Assembly (NCBI RefSeq): GCF_020906515.1
Contig: NC_085854.1
Coordinates: 806,001-870,000 of the forward strand
DNA: 64,000 bases
Direction: 5' to 3'
From: Vanrija pseudolonga
Lineage: Eukaryota > Basidiomycota > Tremellomycetes > Trichosporonales > Trichosporonaceae
Shown here: in pieces, positions 23,001 to 33,995 of the stretch
Layout: every line of letters begins with the position of its first letter
Numbering within the stretch: position 1 is the first letter of the stretch
Notes under the pieces: model-generated
Database searches by the model: none
The model's input: the letters and a program-made list of their open reading frames with translations, nothing else
What the model was told of the DNA's origin: nothing
Translations under genes and position numbers: made by a program

Positions 23001-25294
23001 ACGGTGGCAAGGCCGGCGACGGCGGCAACGGCACTGGTGACGGTGCCGGTGGTGCCGGTGGCAAGGGCGGCGCTGCTGGCGCCGGCGGCGACTCTCCTCA
23101 CGGCACTGCTGGCTACGGCGGTGACGGCGGCGACGGCGGCAAGGGCGGCAGCGCTGTCAACGGCAGCGCCGGTGACGGTGGTGCTGGCGGCGACGCCGGT
23201 GCTGGCGGCAAGACCCAGGACGGCAAGGCCGGTGGCGGTGGCACTGGCGGCACTGGCGGCGACGGCGGCGACTCGACCAACGGCATTGCTGGCTTCGGCG
23301 GTGACGGCGGCAAGGCTGGCGACGGCGGCTCCTCGACTACTGGTACTTCGGGCCCCGGCGGTGACGGCGGCAAGGGCGGCAAGGGCGGCAACTCCGACAA
23401 GGGCTTCGGCGGCGACGGTGGCGAGGGTGCCGCCGGCGGCAAGGGTGGCGACACGACCTCGGGCACCGCCGGCAAGGGCGGTGAGGGCGGCTCTGGCGGC
23501 GACGGTGGCACCTCCAAGGAGTCTGCCGGCGGCCACGGTGGCGGCGGCGGCCCCGGCGGTGACGGCGGCAACGCGACCACTGGCAAGGCCGGTGACGGCG
23601 GTGACGGCGGCAAGGGCGGCGCTGGCGGCTCCGGTGGCACCGTTGCCGGCGACGGCGGCGACGGCGCCAAGGGCGGCAAGGGCGGTGACGCCACCTCCGG
23701 TACCGCTGGCAAGGGCGGCGACGGCTCTGACGGCGGCAAGGGCGGCAACTCTCCCAACGGCGAGGCCGGCAAGGGCGGCGACGGCGGCGCTGGCGGCGAT
23801 GGTGGCAAGGCTACTACTGGCCCTGGCGGCGCTGGCGGCGACGCTGGCAAGGGCGGCGCTGGCGGTGACTCTGACAAGGGCACTGGCGGCGACGGCGGCA
23901 AGGGTGCCGACGGCGGCAAGGGCGGTGACTCTGGCTCCGGCCCCGGCGGCAAGGGCGGCGACGGCTCTGACGGCGGTGCCGGCGGCAACGCTCCCAACGG
24001 CCAGGGCGGCAAGGGCGGCCCCGGCGGTGACGGTGGCGATGGCGGCAAGTCCGACACTGGCAAGGGCGGCGACGGCGGCGGCGACGGCGGCGACGGCGGC
24101 TCCGGTGGCAAGGGTAGTGACTCGTCTCCTTCCAAGCCCGGCGGTGACGGCGGCGACGGCGGCGACGGCGGCAAGGGCGGCGACACTGGCACTGGCACCC
24201 CCGGCAAGGGCGGTGACGGCGGTGACGGCGGACCCGGCGGCGCGGGCACTCCCGGTGGCAAGGGTGGTGACGGTGGCAAGGGCGGTGACGGCGGTGACGG
24301 CGGACCCGGCGGCGCGGGCACTCCCGGTGGCAAGGGTGGTGACGGTGGCAAGGGCAGTGATGGTGGCAACGTCACCGGCAACCCCTCGTCTGCTCCTACT
24401 GTGAACCCTACCACGTCTGCTCCTCCCACCTCGGTTGCTCCTACCAACAACCCTACCGCTCCTACCGGCGCTCCTTCGACCAACCCCACTGGTGCTCCCT
24501 CGAACAACCCCACTGGCGCTCCTTCGAACAACCCCACTGGCGAGCCCTCGAACAAGCCCACTGGCGAGCCCTCAAACAAGCCCACTGGCGAGCCCTCGAG
24601 CAACCCTACGGGCGCTCCTTCGAGCAAGCCCACTGGCGAGCCCTCGCACAACCCTACTGGCGCTCCCACTACCCAGGCTCCTCCCACTACCCAGGCTCCT
24701 CCCACTACTCAGGTTCCTCCCACGACTACTGCTTCTCCTTCCCCCACTGCCTCCCCCAGCGGCGGTGGCCACGGTGGCGACGGCGGCAAGGGCGGTGACG
24801 GTGGCAAGGGCGGCGACGGTGGCAAGGGTGGCCAGGGCGGCAAGGGCGGTGACGGTGGCAAGGGTGGCTCCGGCGGCAAGGGTGGCTCCGGTGGCAAGGG
24901 CGGTGACGGCGGCAAGGGCGGTGCTGGCGGTGCCGGCGGCGGCAACGGCGACGGTGGTGCCGGTGGCGACGGCGGTGCTGGTGGCGACGGCCCCGGCGGC
25001 GGCGGCAAGGGCGGTGACGGCGGTGCCGGCGGCGCTGGTGCCGGAAACGGCAAGGGCGGCGACGGTGGCGACGGCGGCTCGGGCGGCAAGGGTGGCGACG
25101 GCGCCGGCAAGGGCGAGGGTGGCTCTGGCGGCGACGGCGGCCCCGGCGGCTCGGGCGCGGGCACCGGCTCGGGCGGCAAGGGTGGCGACGGTGGCGAGGG
25201 CGGCAACGGCGGCCTCGGCAACGGCGACAACAAGTGCGACGACAAGCACGACAAGCGCGACTACTCGCGCCGCCGCCTGTCTACGTCCGACTAA
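20082..25294 (+). CDS. Giant secreted glycine-rich GGX-repeat protein
   Basis: Three exons: 20082-20176, 20228-20283 and 20334-25294. Introns are 51 and 50 nt, both with gtacgt donors and ctgac branch sites. Product 1703 aa. I chose the ATG at 20082 because the two small exons supply a clear signal peptide ([19 protein letters not shown], cut near GAPA). Then come a short linker with two Cys; PPTG and PVPPTTT repeats (about 92-271, mucin-like); 48 straight Gly (278-325); GGS/GGT triplets (to about 655); GGX runs with K, D, A, S and N at X, broken about every 20 residues by SxxG(T/P)AG turns (about 774-1396); PTGAPS/PTGEPS heptads (about 1400-1523); and more GGKGGD. The tail has one Cys and a KR site followed by RRR. 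There is no GPI-like hydrophobic tail, so it is secreted or held in the wall by other means. GGX runs of this kind form polyglycine-II helices in known proteins. Function unknown. Confidence 0.88.
21014..21157 (+). repeat. Poly-glycine tract, 48 codons
   Basis: Forty-eight consecutive glycine codons mixing GGC, GGT and GGA. This is a homopolymer at protein level but not a pure DNA microsatellite. Confidence 0.93.
21191..21802 (+). repeat. 306-bp tandem duplication in the GGS domain
   Basis: Two nearly identical 306-bp units (102 codons, 34 GGS triplets) lie head to tail, anchored by a GGATCC at 21434 and again at 21740. A partial, more diverged third copy follows to about 21870. The unit itself is made of GGS triplets with varied codons. 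Confidence 0.85.
24231..24373 (+). repeat. 72-bp tandem duplication
   Basis: A 24-codon unit ([19 protein letters not shown] and following residues) is repeated at an offset of exactly 72 bases, a recent in-frame expansion within the glycine-rich gene. Confidence 0.85.
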
Positions 25295-26005
25295 GCACTC
25301 TCAACGCTGCATAACTTTTGCTCGTCGACGGCCACTTCCGCGACGACTCAAGGACTCTTCTCTTCTGGACAATGAAACTTCTCTTGGTAGAAAACCTATC
25401 TTTCTTCTCGTACCGTAGTAATCAGAATTATACAATATGGATGTGTTTGACCGCGACAGAGGCAATGTGCCACAAACTGACTGCCACGGAGAGCAATGGC
25501 CTACTGACGCGAAGAGCCGATTGCCACAATGGAGGGGGTCGAGTGCCACTAGCCAGCCGCCATTCCCCGCCTTCCCGCTGTTTGAGCAAGGTGTCTGTCC
25601 AGCAGGCAGAGGAACGTAACGGGCTGTGCAGGCCCGAATAGCCCAATTGGCGTGATGCAAGCCCTGTGGATTGAGCGCACGCCAGAAGGTAACCGATCAA
25701 GCCTCATGTATTGAGCTTGCAGCCAGCCACCGCGCCTCCCCCGCGCCATGCAGGCAAAGAACAATAGCAACCCCCAGCCTGGGTCCAACCACGCGTCCGG
25801 CCTTAGTAAACTGTGTCAGCCTGGATCTCGCCACGCGCCCGACGTGCGGGCCCCCGGAATTTTGTTTCCACCATGGATCCACGTCGTCATTTCGCGCCAT
25901 GAAACGGGACAAGATGGACGAGAAATCGCACGACGCGACGTCGACGCCAACGACGACCGTAACTGGCCTTTACATTCCACATACGACTCGTCGGCACTCG
26001 TAACC
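25295..26005. other. Intergenic region, glycine-rich gene to desaturase
   Basis: This holds the 3' region of the glycine-rich gene (AT-richer, with tacaatatgg near 25432) and the promoter of the desaturase gene. The frame of the desaturase stays open upstream of its ATG, but that part resembles nothing in the family. No separate gene is visible. Confidence 0.55.
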
Positions 26006-27729
26006 ATGACCGGTGTGCAGATCGACGCCGCTGCGGCGCCAGCCGCGCCCGCCGCCCTCGGCACCCCCGACGCGCCCGCGTCCGCGTCCGCGTCCAAGGC
26101 TACGGCCAAGCCGAAGCGCGAGCTCCCGACCCTCACGCGCGACGACATCGCGGCGCGCATCGCGCTCGGGCAGGCGCTCGTCCTCCGGCGCGACGTGGTG
26201 CTCAACGTGACCTCGTGGATGGCGAACCACCCGGGCGGCGCGCTCGCGCTGCTGCACTTTGTGGGCCGGGACGGCGGGGACGAGATCGCCGCGTACCACT
26301 CGGACCAGACGCTGGCCTACATGGCCAAGTATGCCGTCGGGCGCGTGGTCCTCGACCCCGTTACGGGCTGGGCGCCGCTCACGCCGCCGATCGCGCTCGG
26401 CCTCGTGCAGCACCCCGACGGCGTCAAGGGCCACTGGGCGCGCGAGGGCAACGTCCGCCTCGCGCGCGGCGTGCTCCACCCCGCGTCCCCGAAAGAGGGC
26501 GGCGTCGAGGTCGTCATCCTCACCCCGCAGCAGCTCGAGCCGGAGGCCGACAAGCGCGTCGACGCGGCCAAAGAGTACGCCCGCTCAAAGGCGTACCACG
26601 AGCTCAAGGCCCGCGTCACCGACGCCGGGCTATTCAACCCGCCCGACTCGCTCGCGGGCTACGGCGAAGACATTGCGCGCTACGGCGTGCTCGCGACCTG
26701 CGCGGCGGCGCTGTGGTACCTCTCTGACGGGTGGGTCGGGCAGATGGCCAGCGCGGCATTCCTCGGCTTCTTCTGGCAGCAGTTGACTTGTGAGTTGGGT
26801 GGGGTGTGGAGAGAGTTGAATGAGAGAAGAGGAGAGAGAGAGCTGACTCATGCCCAGTCCTGGTGCACGATGCCGGACACTGCGGAGTGACGGGCGACTG
26901 GTGGTGGGACCGCGTGATCGCCATGACGCTCGCCGACTGGATCGGCGGGCTGTCTGCCTCGTGGTGGTGCGACAACCACGACATCCACCACCTGGTGACC
27001 AACCACCCGGAGCACGACCCCGACATCCAGCACATCCCGTTCTTCGCCATCTCGAAGGAGTTCTTCGGCTCCCTCTGGTCGACGTACTACAAGAAGGTCA
27101 TGTGGTTTGACGCGCCGAGCCGCTTTTTGCTGCAGTTCCAGCACAAGCTCTACTACATTGTACTCTCGCTCGCCCGCTTCAACCTCTACGCCATGAGCTA
27201 CATCTACATCTTGGGCCCCAAGCCCAAGCACGACGCGTTCTGGAAGTACGAGCTCGCCGGCATGACCTTCTACTGGGTGTGGTTTGGCGCGCTCCTCCGC
27301 TCCCAGAGCAGCTGGCAGATGGCCCTCGGCTACCTGCTCGTCTCGCACATCTGCGCGTCGCCCGTCCACGTCCAGATCGTGCTCTCCCACTTTGCCTGCT
27401 CGACAGAGGACCTCGGCCCCGCAGAGTCGTTCCCTTCGCGCCAGCTCCGCACCACCATGGACGTCATCTGCTCAGAGGACATTGAGTACATCCACGGCGG
27501 CCTCCACCTCCAGGTCACGCACCACCTCTTCCCCCGCCTGCCCCGTCACAACCTCCGCAAGGCAAGCCTGCTAGTCAAGGAGTTCTGCAAGGACCAGGAC
27601 TTGAAGTACCTCGAGTACGGCTGGCTCCACGGCAACAAGCAGGTCCTCGCGACTCTGCGCGACGTGGCCGACCAGCTCGCCCTCCTGAAAAAGGTGGCAG
27701 ACAAGGAGATTAAAGAGCGACTCAACTAG
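26006..27729 (+). CDS. SLD1: Delta-8 sphingolipid desaturase, cytochrome b5 fusion
   Basis: Introduces the delta-8 double bond into the long-chain base of ceramide for glucosylceramide synthesis, in the ER membrane. Exons 26006-26789 and 26858-27729 around a 68-nt intron; 551 aa. The N-terminal cytochrome b5 domain has the heme-binding HPGG (75-78) and the second heme His in AAYHSD (98). The desaturase part has the three histidine boxes HDAGH (265-269), HDIHH (302-306) and QVTHH (480-484). Gln in place of His at the start of the third box is the hallmark of front-end and delta-8 enzymes. The intron falls just before the first box and splicing restores WQQLTFLVHDAGH. The ATG at 26006 has context aaccATGacc. 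A delta-6-type front-end acyl desaturase is the alternative, less likely in this fungal lineage. It converges on SEC18 with 88 bases between stop codons. Confidence 0.88.
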
Positions 27730-27817
27730 AAAACCATACCAAACAGACACACTAGATTCTTGATTCCTGTATCTATGTAAATACATCACGCAAAACATGG
27801 GACAAAATGACTACCAT

Positions 27818-30472
27818 CTACACAATCTCGCGCACAATGCTCGACGCCAGCTTGTACGAAGGCTCCGCGTCCTGCCGCGCCATCTCGGTGAGCGTGAGCA
27901 GCTTCTTGACGCCGATCTGAAACTCTGGTCGACCGTCCTGGCCGAATCGTGCGTCCTGGAGGTGCTGCATGAACCGGTGCAGGTCGCGCTCGTCGGCAAA
28001 CATGTTGACCTCCCTCACACACTTCTCGACCTGTTGGATCGAGTCGATGGGCGAGACGGCAATGTCCGTGTTGAATGCGGACAAGACGTCCATCTCGGTC
28101 AGGATGGACCGGTTCGACGTCGTGGCCAGGATCAAGAGGCGGCGACCCTTTGGAGGGCGCTTTCCGAAGAGCACAACGAGCGCCTGAAGCACACCATTGG
28201 AGAAGCGAGGGCCGATAGGGTTCCAGTCGAGAAGACGCTCGAGGCTGTCGACGACAATCACACTCTGAGGAGACTTGTACGCGTCGGTGAAGATCTTGTG
28301 CAGGTGGGCAATCTTGGACGCCTCGCTGTAGCCGACGACTTGCTCAGGCGAGATGAGCTTGATGAACGGGAATTCGGACAGCAGAGCAATCTGGGCTGCG
28401 AGGGCAGTCTTGCCCGAGCCTGGCGGACCGTGGATAAGGGCTGATACCAAAGGCGTGCGCTCCGAGTGCTTGACCTGCTCGACCAGCAGGCTACCGTCCT
28501 TGAGTGTCTCGTCGACGCTCTTGGAGTAGTGGATGATGCCCTGGGGGATCACCTCGGAGAGCTCCTCCTCAGCGACACCGAAAGCGGGCTGCACCTCATC
28601 GAGGGCGTGCATAAAGTCGGCACGAGTGATCTTGAGGTTCTGGACATCGTCAAACGCTGCCACCGTTCCAACCTTGACGTGGCGGTTGAAGGCGAATGAC
28701 GTTGCTGACTTGACGAGACCACCAATCTCGGCACCCGAGAAGTTCTTGGTCTGAGCCGCGAGCTCCTCCAGGTTGACATCGTCACCCATGACACCGTTGT
28801 TGCGCATCTTGGAGGTGTGAATGTTGAGAATCTGGAGACGACCAGACTCGTCGGGGAGGGAAATCTCGATGTGGACCTCGAGACGGCCAGGGCGCAGCAG
28901 GGCCTCGTCGATCATGTCCATACGGTTGGTCATACCGATGATCAGCACGTTGTTGAGCTGATCCACACCGTCCATCTTGGACAGCAGCTGGTTGACAACC
29001 GAGTCGCCAACACCTGTGCCGCTGTTGGTCGAGCCACGCTGCTTGCAGATGGCGTCGAGCTCGTCAAAGATGATGATGTGCAGGCCACTCTCGTCGCCCT
29101 TCTCCTTCTGCTCCTTCTCGGCGTCGGCGAAGAGCTTTCGAATGTTCTCTTCACTTGCACCGACATACTTGTTGAGGATCTCGGGGCCGTTGACGACCTT
29201 GGGCTCGCGAGCGTTGAGCATCTTGCCGATCTGACGGGCCATGAGCGTCTTGCCGGTACCGGGAGGGCCGTAGAGCAGGATACCCTTGACGTGCTGAATG
29301 CCGAGCTTCTCAACGAGGCCAGGGGGGAAGATACGAGAGGCGAAGGCACGACGGAAGATGGACTGGAACTCGGTGTCCAGACCTCCGATACCCATGTCCT
29401 CAAACTTGAAGTTGGGGGCCAGGATCGCCTGCGTCGGCGCACGGTTGGAAGTGTTCTTGAGCTTGATGGGGTTTGAAGGGTCCTTCTGCCAGATAATCTC
29501 CGTTCCCTCCATGATGATACCCGCGGCGCCCTCCCTTCCGTCGAGGGTGGCGACATTTCTAACAAGGGCCTTGAGTTCATATCCACGGTAGTCGAACACA
29601 AGCGTCTGGAGAGGGGTGAGGGGGAGGTTTTGGAAAGTGTGGGTGAAGAACTTGGCGAGCTCCTCAGAGTCGAAGGGGTCCGCAGCCGCCTGGTGCTTCT
29701 TGAAGAGGCCGACCTCAAGATCAACCTGGCTAGCCCACTCGCCGTTGCCGGGCCTGTACGCTTCGGCCTCGACCGAGTCGCCGACGGCCGACAAGCCAAT
29801 CCACTTACGCATGGCCTGCGAGGGCCCGAGCGTGCGCTGCTGGATCGTGCCTGTGGGGTCACGGCTGTGCCGTGTTAGTTCACGCACCTCGTGCATCGCC
29901 AAAACTCACAGAATGGAGAAGATGTAGCGGTTGCGGAGGATGACGAATTCGACGTCCTGGGGCCAGTCCTGCGCGTTCACCACGAGCTTGTTGGTCAGTG
30001 CCAGCGGGCCGCTGGGGCAGTTGACCACGCCGAACCTGGACGTCAGCAGCCGCCAACACATATCCACTCACACTCGAGGTGCTCCAGCTGCTCCACCGCC
30101 GCTCTGCTGCGGCTGGTGCTGCCGGGACTGCTGGGGGTATCCGCGCGACGGCTGTGCGGCGGCGGGCTTCTCGTACCCGCCCTGCTTCTCGTGGTGGCCG
30201 GCGCCGTAGTCGTCGTATCCGCGCTGCGGCTGGGGCTGGCGAGGAGGGGGCTGAGGAGCCTGTCCATAGTCGCGGGGGGGAGGTTGGCCGTACCCGCTCG
30301 GCGCGGGCTGGCCGTACCCTCCGCCACCGCTGTACTGCTGCGGCTGGGGCGACGGCGTCGAGTACGAGTTGTTCTCCGACGGGAGGCGGCCGTACGGCGA
30401 CGGGTTTCCGCCGGCATCGCCCGTCCTCCTTGCTGCGGGGGCGTTCGGATCGTTACGCTTGAAGAACGACAT
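27818..30472 (-). CDS. SEC18: SEC18/NSF vesicle-fusion ATPase
   Basis: Hexameric AAA+ ATPase that disassembles SNARE complexes after membrane fusion. Exons 30472-30072, 30035-29910 and 29864-27818; introns of 36 and 45 nt. Product 857 aa. Residues 1-133 are an extra Gly/Pro/Gln/Tyr-rich leader with repeated GYGQP-like motifs. The NSF N domain follows (NCPSGPLALTNKLVV, then RKWIGLS). D1 has Walker A GPPGTGKT (375-382), Walker B IIIFDE (439-444) and the RPGRLE arginine-finger region. D2 has GPPGSGKT (655-662) and VIVVDSLERLLDW, a Walker B lacking the acidic Glu, as usual for the structural D2 ring. Both introns sit in the N domain and splice to continuous family sequence (RYIFSILRDPTGTIQQ). It is divergent from the SET5 gene with 254 bases between start codons, so the two share a promoter region. 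Confidence 0.95.
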
Positions 30473-30726
30473 TGAGAGTGAATGGAAGAGATGAAGCAAG
30501 ATGAGATGGACGTGTCGCTGATGTAGGTGCAGTGCAGTGCCGCGAGGCCTCCACCGGGGCAGTGACGACGGCGGTCGGACGGAATCAAATTGTTCGGCAC
30601 TCGAGCGGCAGCGGCGATCGAGCAAAAAGATGGCAACGGCATCGAGATGGGAATGCTGACTGACAGACTGAAAGGCGAGTTCAAGACGACAACAAACCCG
30701 CTACAACCTACTAGAAACCACGCGCG

Positions 30727-32278
30727 ATGGCGACCACTTCGCCCTCGGACGACGAGCTCGTCGCCGCCGTTAAGGTCGTGCGGGAGGCGCACCCGGCGCT
30801 CGGCATCGTCAAGCTCTGGGCACAGCTCAAGATCGACCGGCCCGGGTGGGCCGTGAGCGAGAAGCGGTTCCGCAAGGCGCTCAGCGCGACCGGCGACGGC
30901 GCGTCGTCGTCATCTACAGCAGCCCCGAAGCCGAAGAAGAACGAGCTCGTCGCACAGACCGGCCTCGACGCCACACTGGACATTACGGCCGTGGCGCCCA
31001 AGGTCAAGGCCAAGATGTTCGGCGGGACGAAGGGCAAGGGCGTGGTCGCCAAGGCCAAGATTCAGGCGGGCGAGGTTCTGTGGCAGGAGGAGCCGTGGAT
31101 CGCGTGTCCTGATCCGTAAGTTGCTGTTCAGCATAATCACTAACGCGCAGCGGCTTCAAGCCACACCTGGCCGCGCGGCGCCTGTGCGCCAACTGCCTGA
31201 CGCAGTGGGACCCCGTGCCGCCCATGGCCGTCGCGTGCCCCTCGTGTGCCGACGCGCACTTCTGCAACCGGCTGTGTCTGTCCCGCGCGCGCCCGCACGT
31301 AAGCCACCACGAGCTGCTGTGCGAGGGTGCCAACCCCGCCGCGAAGGAGATCAACAGCCTCGTGACGGCGCGCGAGTGGCGCAGCCTCGACGTGGTGGCG
31401 CGCATCGTCGCGCGCTGGCGTGGCGAGCGCGCATGGGGCGAGCCTGGCGCCGCTGACGCCGTCGAGAAGCGTGTGTGGGGCAGCATTGCGCGCGTCAACA
31501 TGGAGACTCGCGAGGCCGAGAAGGCCGACTGGTGGGTCAAGAGCCGCTCTCGCCCGACCCGCGCTGACGCACGCACAGGCCAACGCGCAAGGACTTTACG
31601 ACGCGGCAGTGGCAGCTCGGGCACGCGGCCGTCGTCGCGGCGCTCAACCCGCCGCCCGAGTCCAAGGCGCACAAGCGCTTCACCCAGCTCCTCCAGTCCA
31701 AGGCGAAGGGGCGCAAGGTGACGCCGCTGAGCAGCGAGGAGGAGGCCCGGTGGTTCAGCTACGAGTCGTTCCTCGAGCTGCTCGGCCTCGTCAACATCAA
31801 CATGGAGGACTCGGGCGGGCTGTACGCGGTCCACGCGCACCTGAACCACTCGTGCGACCCGAACGTCATGGTGCGCAACCTGCCCAAGGGGTACGTTGCG
31901 CCGACGGAGGCGCAGCTGCCCGCCGAGCTGCCGGCGCGTAACCCGCCCGGCGTGCGGGGCACGAACAAGCTCACGATCCTCGCGCGCCGCACCATCCACC
32001 CGGGGGACGAATGTACCATCTCGTATGTCGACCAGTCGCTCCCGTGGGACGTGCGCCGCCAGGCCCTGCGCGACGGCTACGGCTTCTGGTGCGAGTGCGT
32101 CCGCTGCGAGAAGGAGCGCATCGAGGAGGAGAAGGAGGCCGCGCGCAAGGCCACGGCGCGCGAGGCCGTCGCCAAGGCCATGGCCAACCATGCCGAGGCG
32201 AAGAAGGCCGCCAAGGACGGCGCCGTGGACGAGTTAACCGCCAAGGTCGACGAGCTCGCCGTCGACGACATGTTGTAG
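30727..32278 (+). CDS. SET5: SET5-like SET/MYND protein lysine methyltransferase
   Basis: Probable SMYD-type methyltransferase; yeast Set5 methylates histone H4 tail lysines. Exons 30727-31115, 31151-31531 and 31579-32278; introns of 35 and 47 nt. Product 489 aa. An N-terminal helical domain (ELVAAVKVVREAHPALGIVK, about 10-55) precedes a split SET domain beginning GKGVVAKAKIQAGEVLWQEEPW. A MYND-like zinc finger is inserted, with Cys 142, 145, 159, 162, 168, 172, His 183 and Cys 187. The SET core has NHSCDPN (346-352) and the catalytic-side motif GDECTISYVD. The post-SET cysteines are in FWCECVRC. A Lys/Glu/Ala-rich helix ends the protein. The second donor is gtgggt at 31532; splicing gives ADWPTRKDF and keeps frame. 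It converges on a second SET gene. The substrate is inferred from the family only. Confidence 0.87.
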
Positions 32279-32474
32279 CGCCTGCAGAGGGGGCGCTCAC
32301 AGAGGTAGATCAGTTTTTTTGTACACCACATCATTCAGCATGGCCACGGCCCTCATTGATGCATAGTTTCACCTAGCGTGTGGGCACGCACACACGCGCG
32401 CGTGCAACACACGTGTCTGTGTTCGTCCCGAGCTCCGTCGTCACAGACAGCCCAGCCTGCATTACCCTCTATGT

Positions 32475-33995
32475 CTACTTTCTACGCTTGGCAGCCCTCT
32501 CCTCCTTGCCACCAGCTTTACGCTTCCCCTCCTCGGCCTTTATCCGCTCTCGCTCGCGCTCCACCACACGCAGCGTAGCAGCAAGGATACGCTTCTCGCC
32601 GAGGCGCACGACGGCCGCGTTGCGCGCGTTCAGCGGCCCGTCGGCGGACACAACGGCAAGGTCGGCCGCAATGGTCTGCGGGTACTTGGCTGCGCGGGCA
32701 CGCACGACGGCCTCGAGCACGTCGAGCACGGGCGCGTCGACGACCGACTTGGGCAGCTTGCCCTTCTTCTGCGCGCGCTCCCAGTCTTCGGCGCTCGTGA
32801 GCAGCCGGATGAACGGCACGAGCGGGGGCTCGAGGTTGCCATCTGGCGAGTAGGTGAGGCCGAAGGTGTCGTCGCCGCCCTGGTCGAGCCAGAAGTCGAC
32901 TCGCGCTTCCGCGTCGCTGATCCCCCGCGCCGCAGCCGCCTCAACCACCAGCGTGCCGGGGATCTCGACCTCGTCGCCCGCGTTGCCGAACGCCCAGTCA
33001 CCCAGCTCCTCGGGCGAGAGCAGCGCTGTCACCTCCTCTGGTAAGGGGAGGATATCGACGTGCCCGTACTTCCTCAGGAGCTCCGAGTTGGGCGGCGAAG
33101 CGTACGTGTTGTACTGCCATCGTCAGCAGCCGCTCTGGCTCGATCGTACTCACAATCTGCTCGCCCTCGGCGATATCCCGCGTGGAGATCATGGTGAACC
33201 CCTCGCCAAAGTCGTGCTTCTCCCCTTCGCCTTCCTCGTCCTCGTCGTCCTCGCCGTCGGCGAACAGGCGTGCATTGTCGCGCTCGTACGCGGCGTTCAG
33301 CATGTCCGCCATGGGCACCATGACTGCGACTTCCTCTTCCTCGTCCTCGTCGCCGTCCTCGTCCTCTTCTGGCTCGGTGATGGGCCCTCCTGCACGCGAG
33401 ATCGGGATGGTGAACGACCGCGAGAGGATACGCGACCCCTGCACGTGGTATGCGTCGAGGGAGAAGTGCTCCGAGCCGGCCGGGAACAGGTCGGCCCGGG
33501 CAGCAAGGAGGGGCGCAAGCTTGGCGTGGTAGTCTGCCTCGGCGTCGGATTTTCCTATCCTGTCTGGGCGGTGTCAGCTAATGCCATGTGCCTCAACGAC
33601 CAACTCTCAATGTCCGTGCCCGCCAGCTCGGCGCGGTCCGCCTCCCCCCAGAACATGGGCGAGTCGAACTCGCGCGGCATGTTACGCAGGTATCCGCCCC
33701 ACTTGGAGTCGGCGCGGCTCTCCTCCCACATCATGCAGAGGATGAGGCGGGCCCAGCCGCCGTCGAGCGCGTCCCACTCGGCATCGGTGAGGTGGGACTT
33801 GAGCGACGAGGTCCACGGCGTGAGGAGGTAGTCGAGCGGGATGCGGAACAGCGGCGTGTGGGCCGCGATGGGCTTGCGCGCGACCGCCCCCCAGCCCATG
33901 TTGGGGATCGGGGCCAGCGACATGGCGTCGTCATTGTACCATGCCCCCGCGGCCTTGAACGAGCTCACGAGGTCGGAGGGGTCGAAGGCGGTCAT
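32475..33995 (-). CDS. RKM4: RKM4/SETD6-type SET-domain methyltransferase
   Basis: Rubisco-LSMT class enzyme; yeast Rkm4 methylates ribosomal protein L42, and SETD6 is the animal relative. Exons 33995-33605, 33563-33154 and 33113-32475; introns of 41 and 40 nt. Product 479 aa. The split SET domain begins PIPNMGWGAVARKPIAAHTP and ends VPMADMLNA...GEQIYNTYASPPNSELLRKYG, where the last piece is joined across intron 2 and matches the family signature. An acidic insert (EEDEDGDEDEEEE) lies inside the SET-I region. A C-terminal Rubisco-LSMT-like helical domain follows and a basic tail (KRKAGGKEERAAKRRK) looks like a nuclear signal. I start at the ATG at 33995 (accATGacc); the frame is open further up but lacks another ATG. 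Stop codons of this gene and SET5 are about 200 bases apart. Confidence 0.85.

Noticed and set aside
20183-23536. Minus-strand open frame of over 1100 codons and another of about 830 codons (poly-PPE) inside the glycine-rich gene
   Set aside because: GC-rich triplet repeats keep all frames open. The plus-strand frame has the signal peptide, correct introns, varied synonymous codons and a sensible end; the antisense frames have none.
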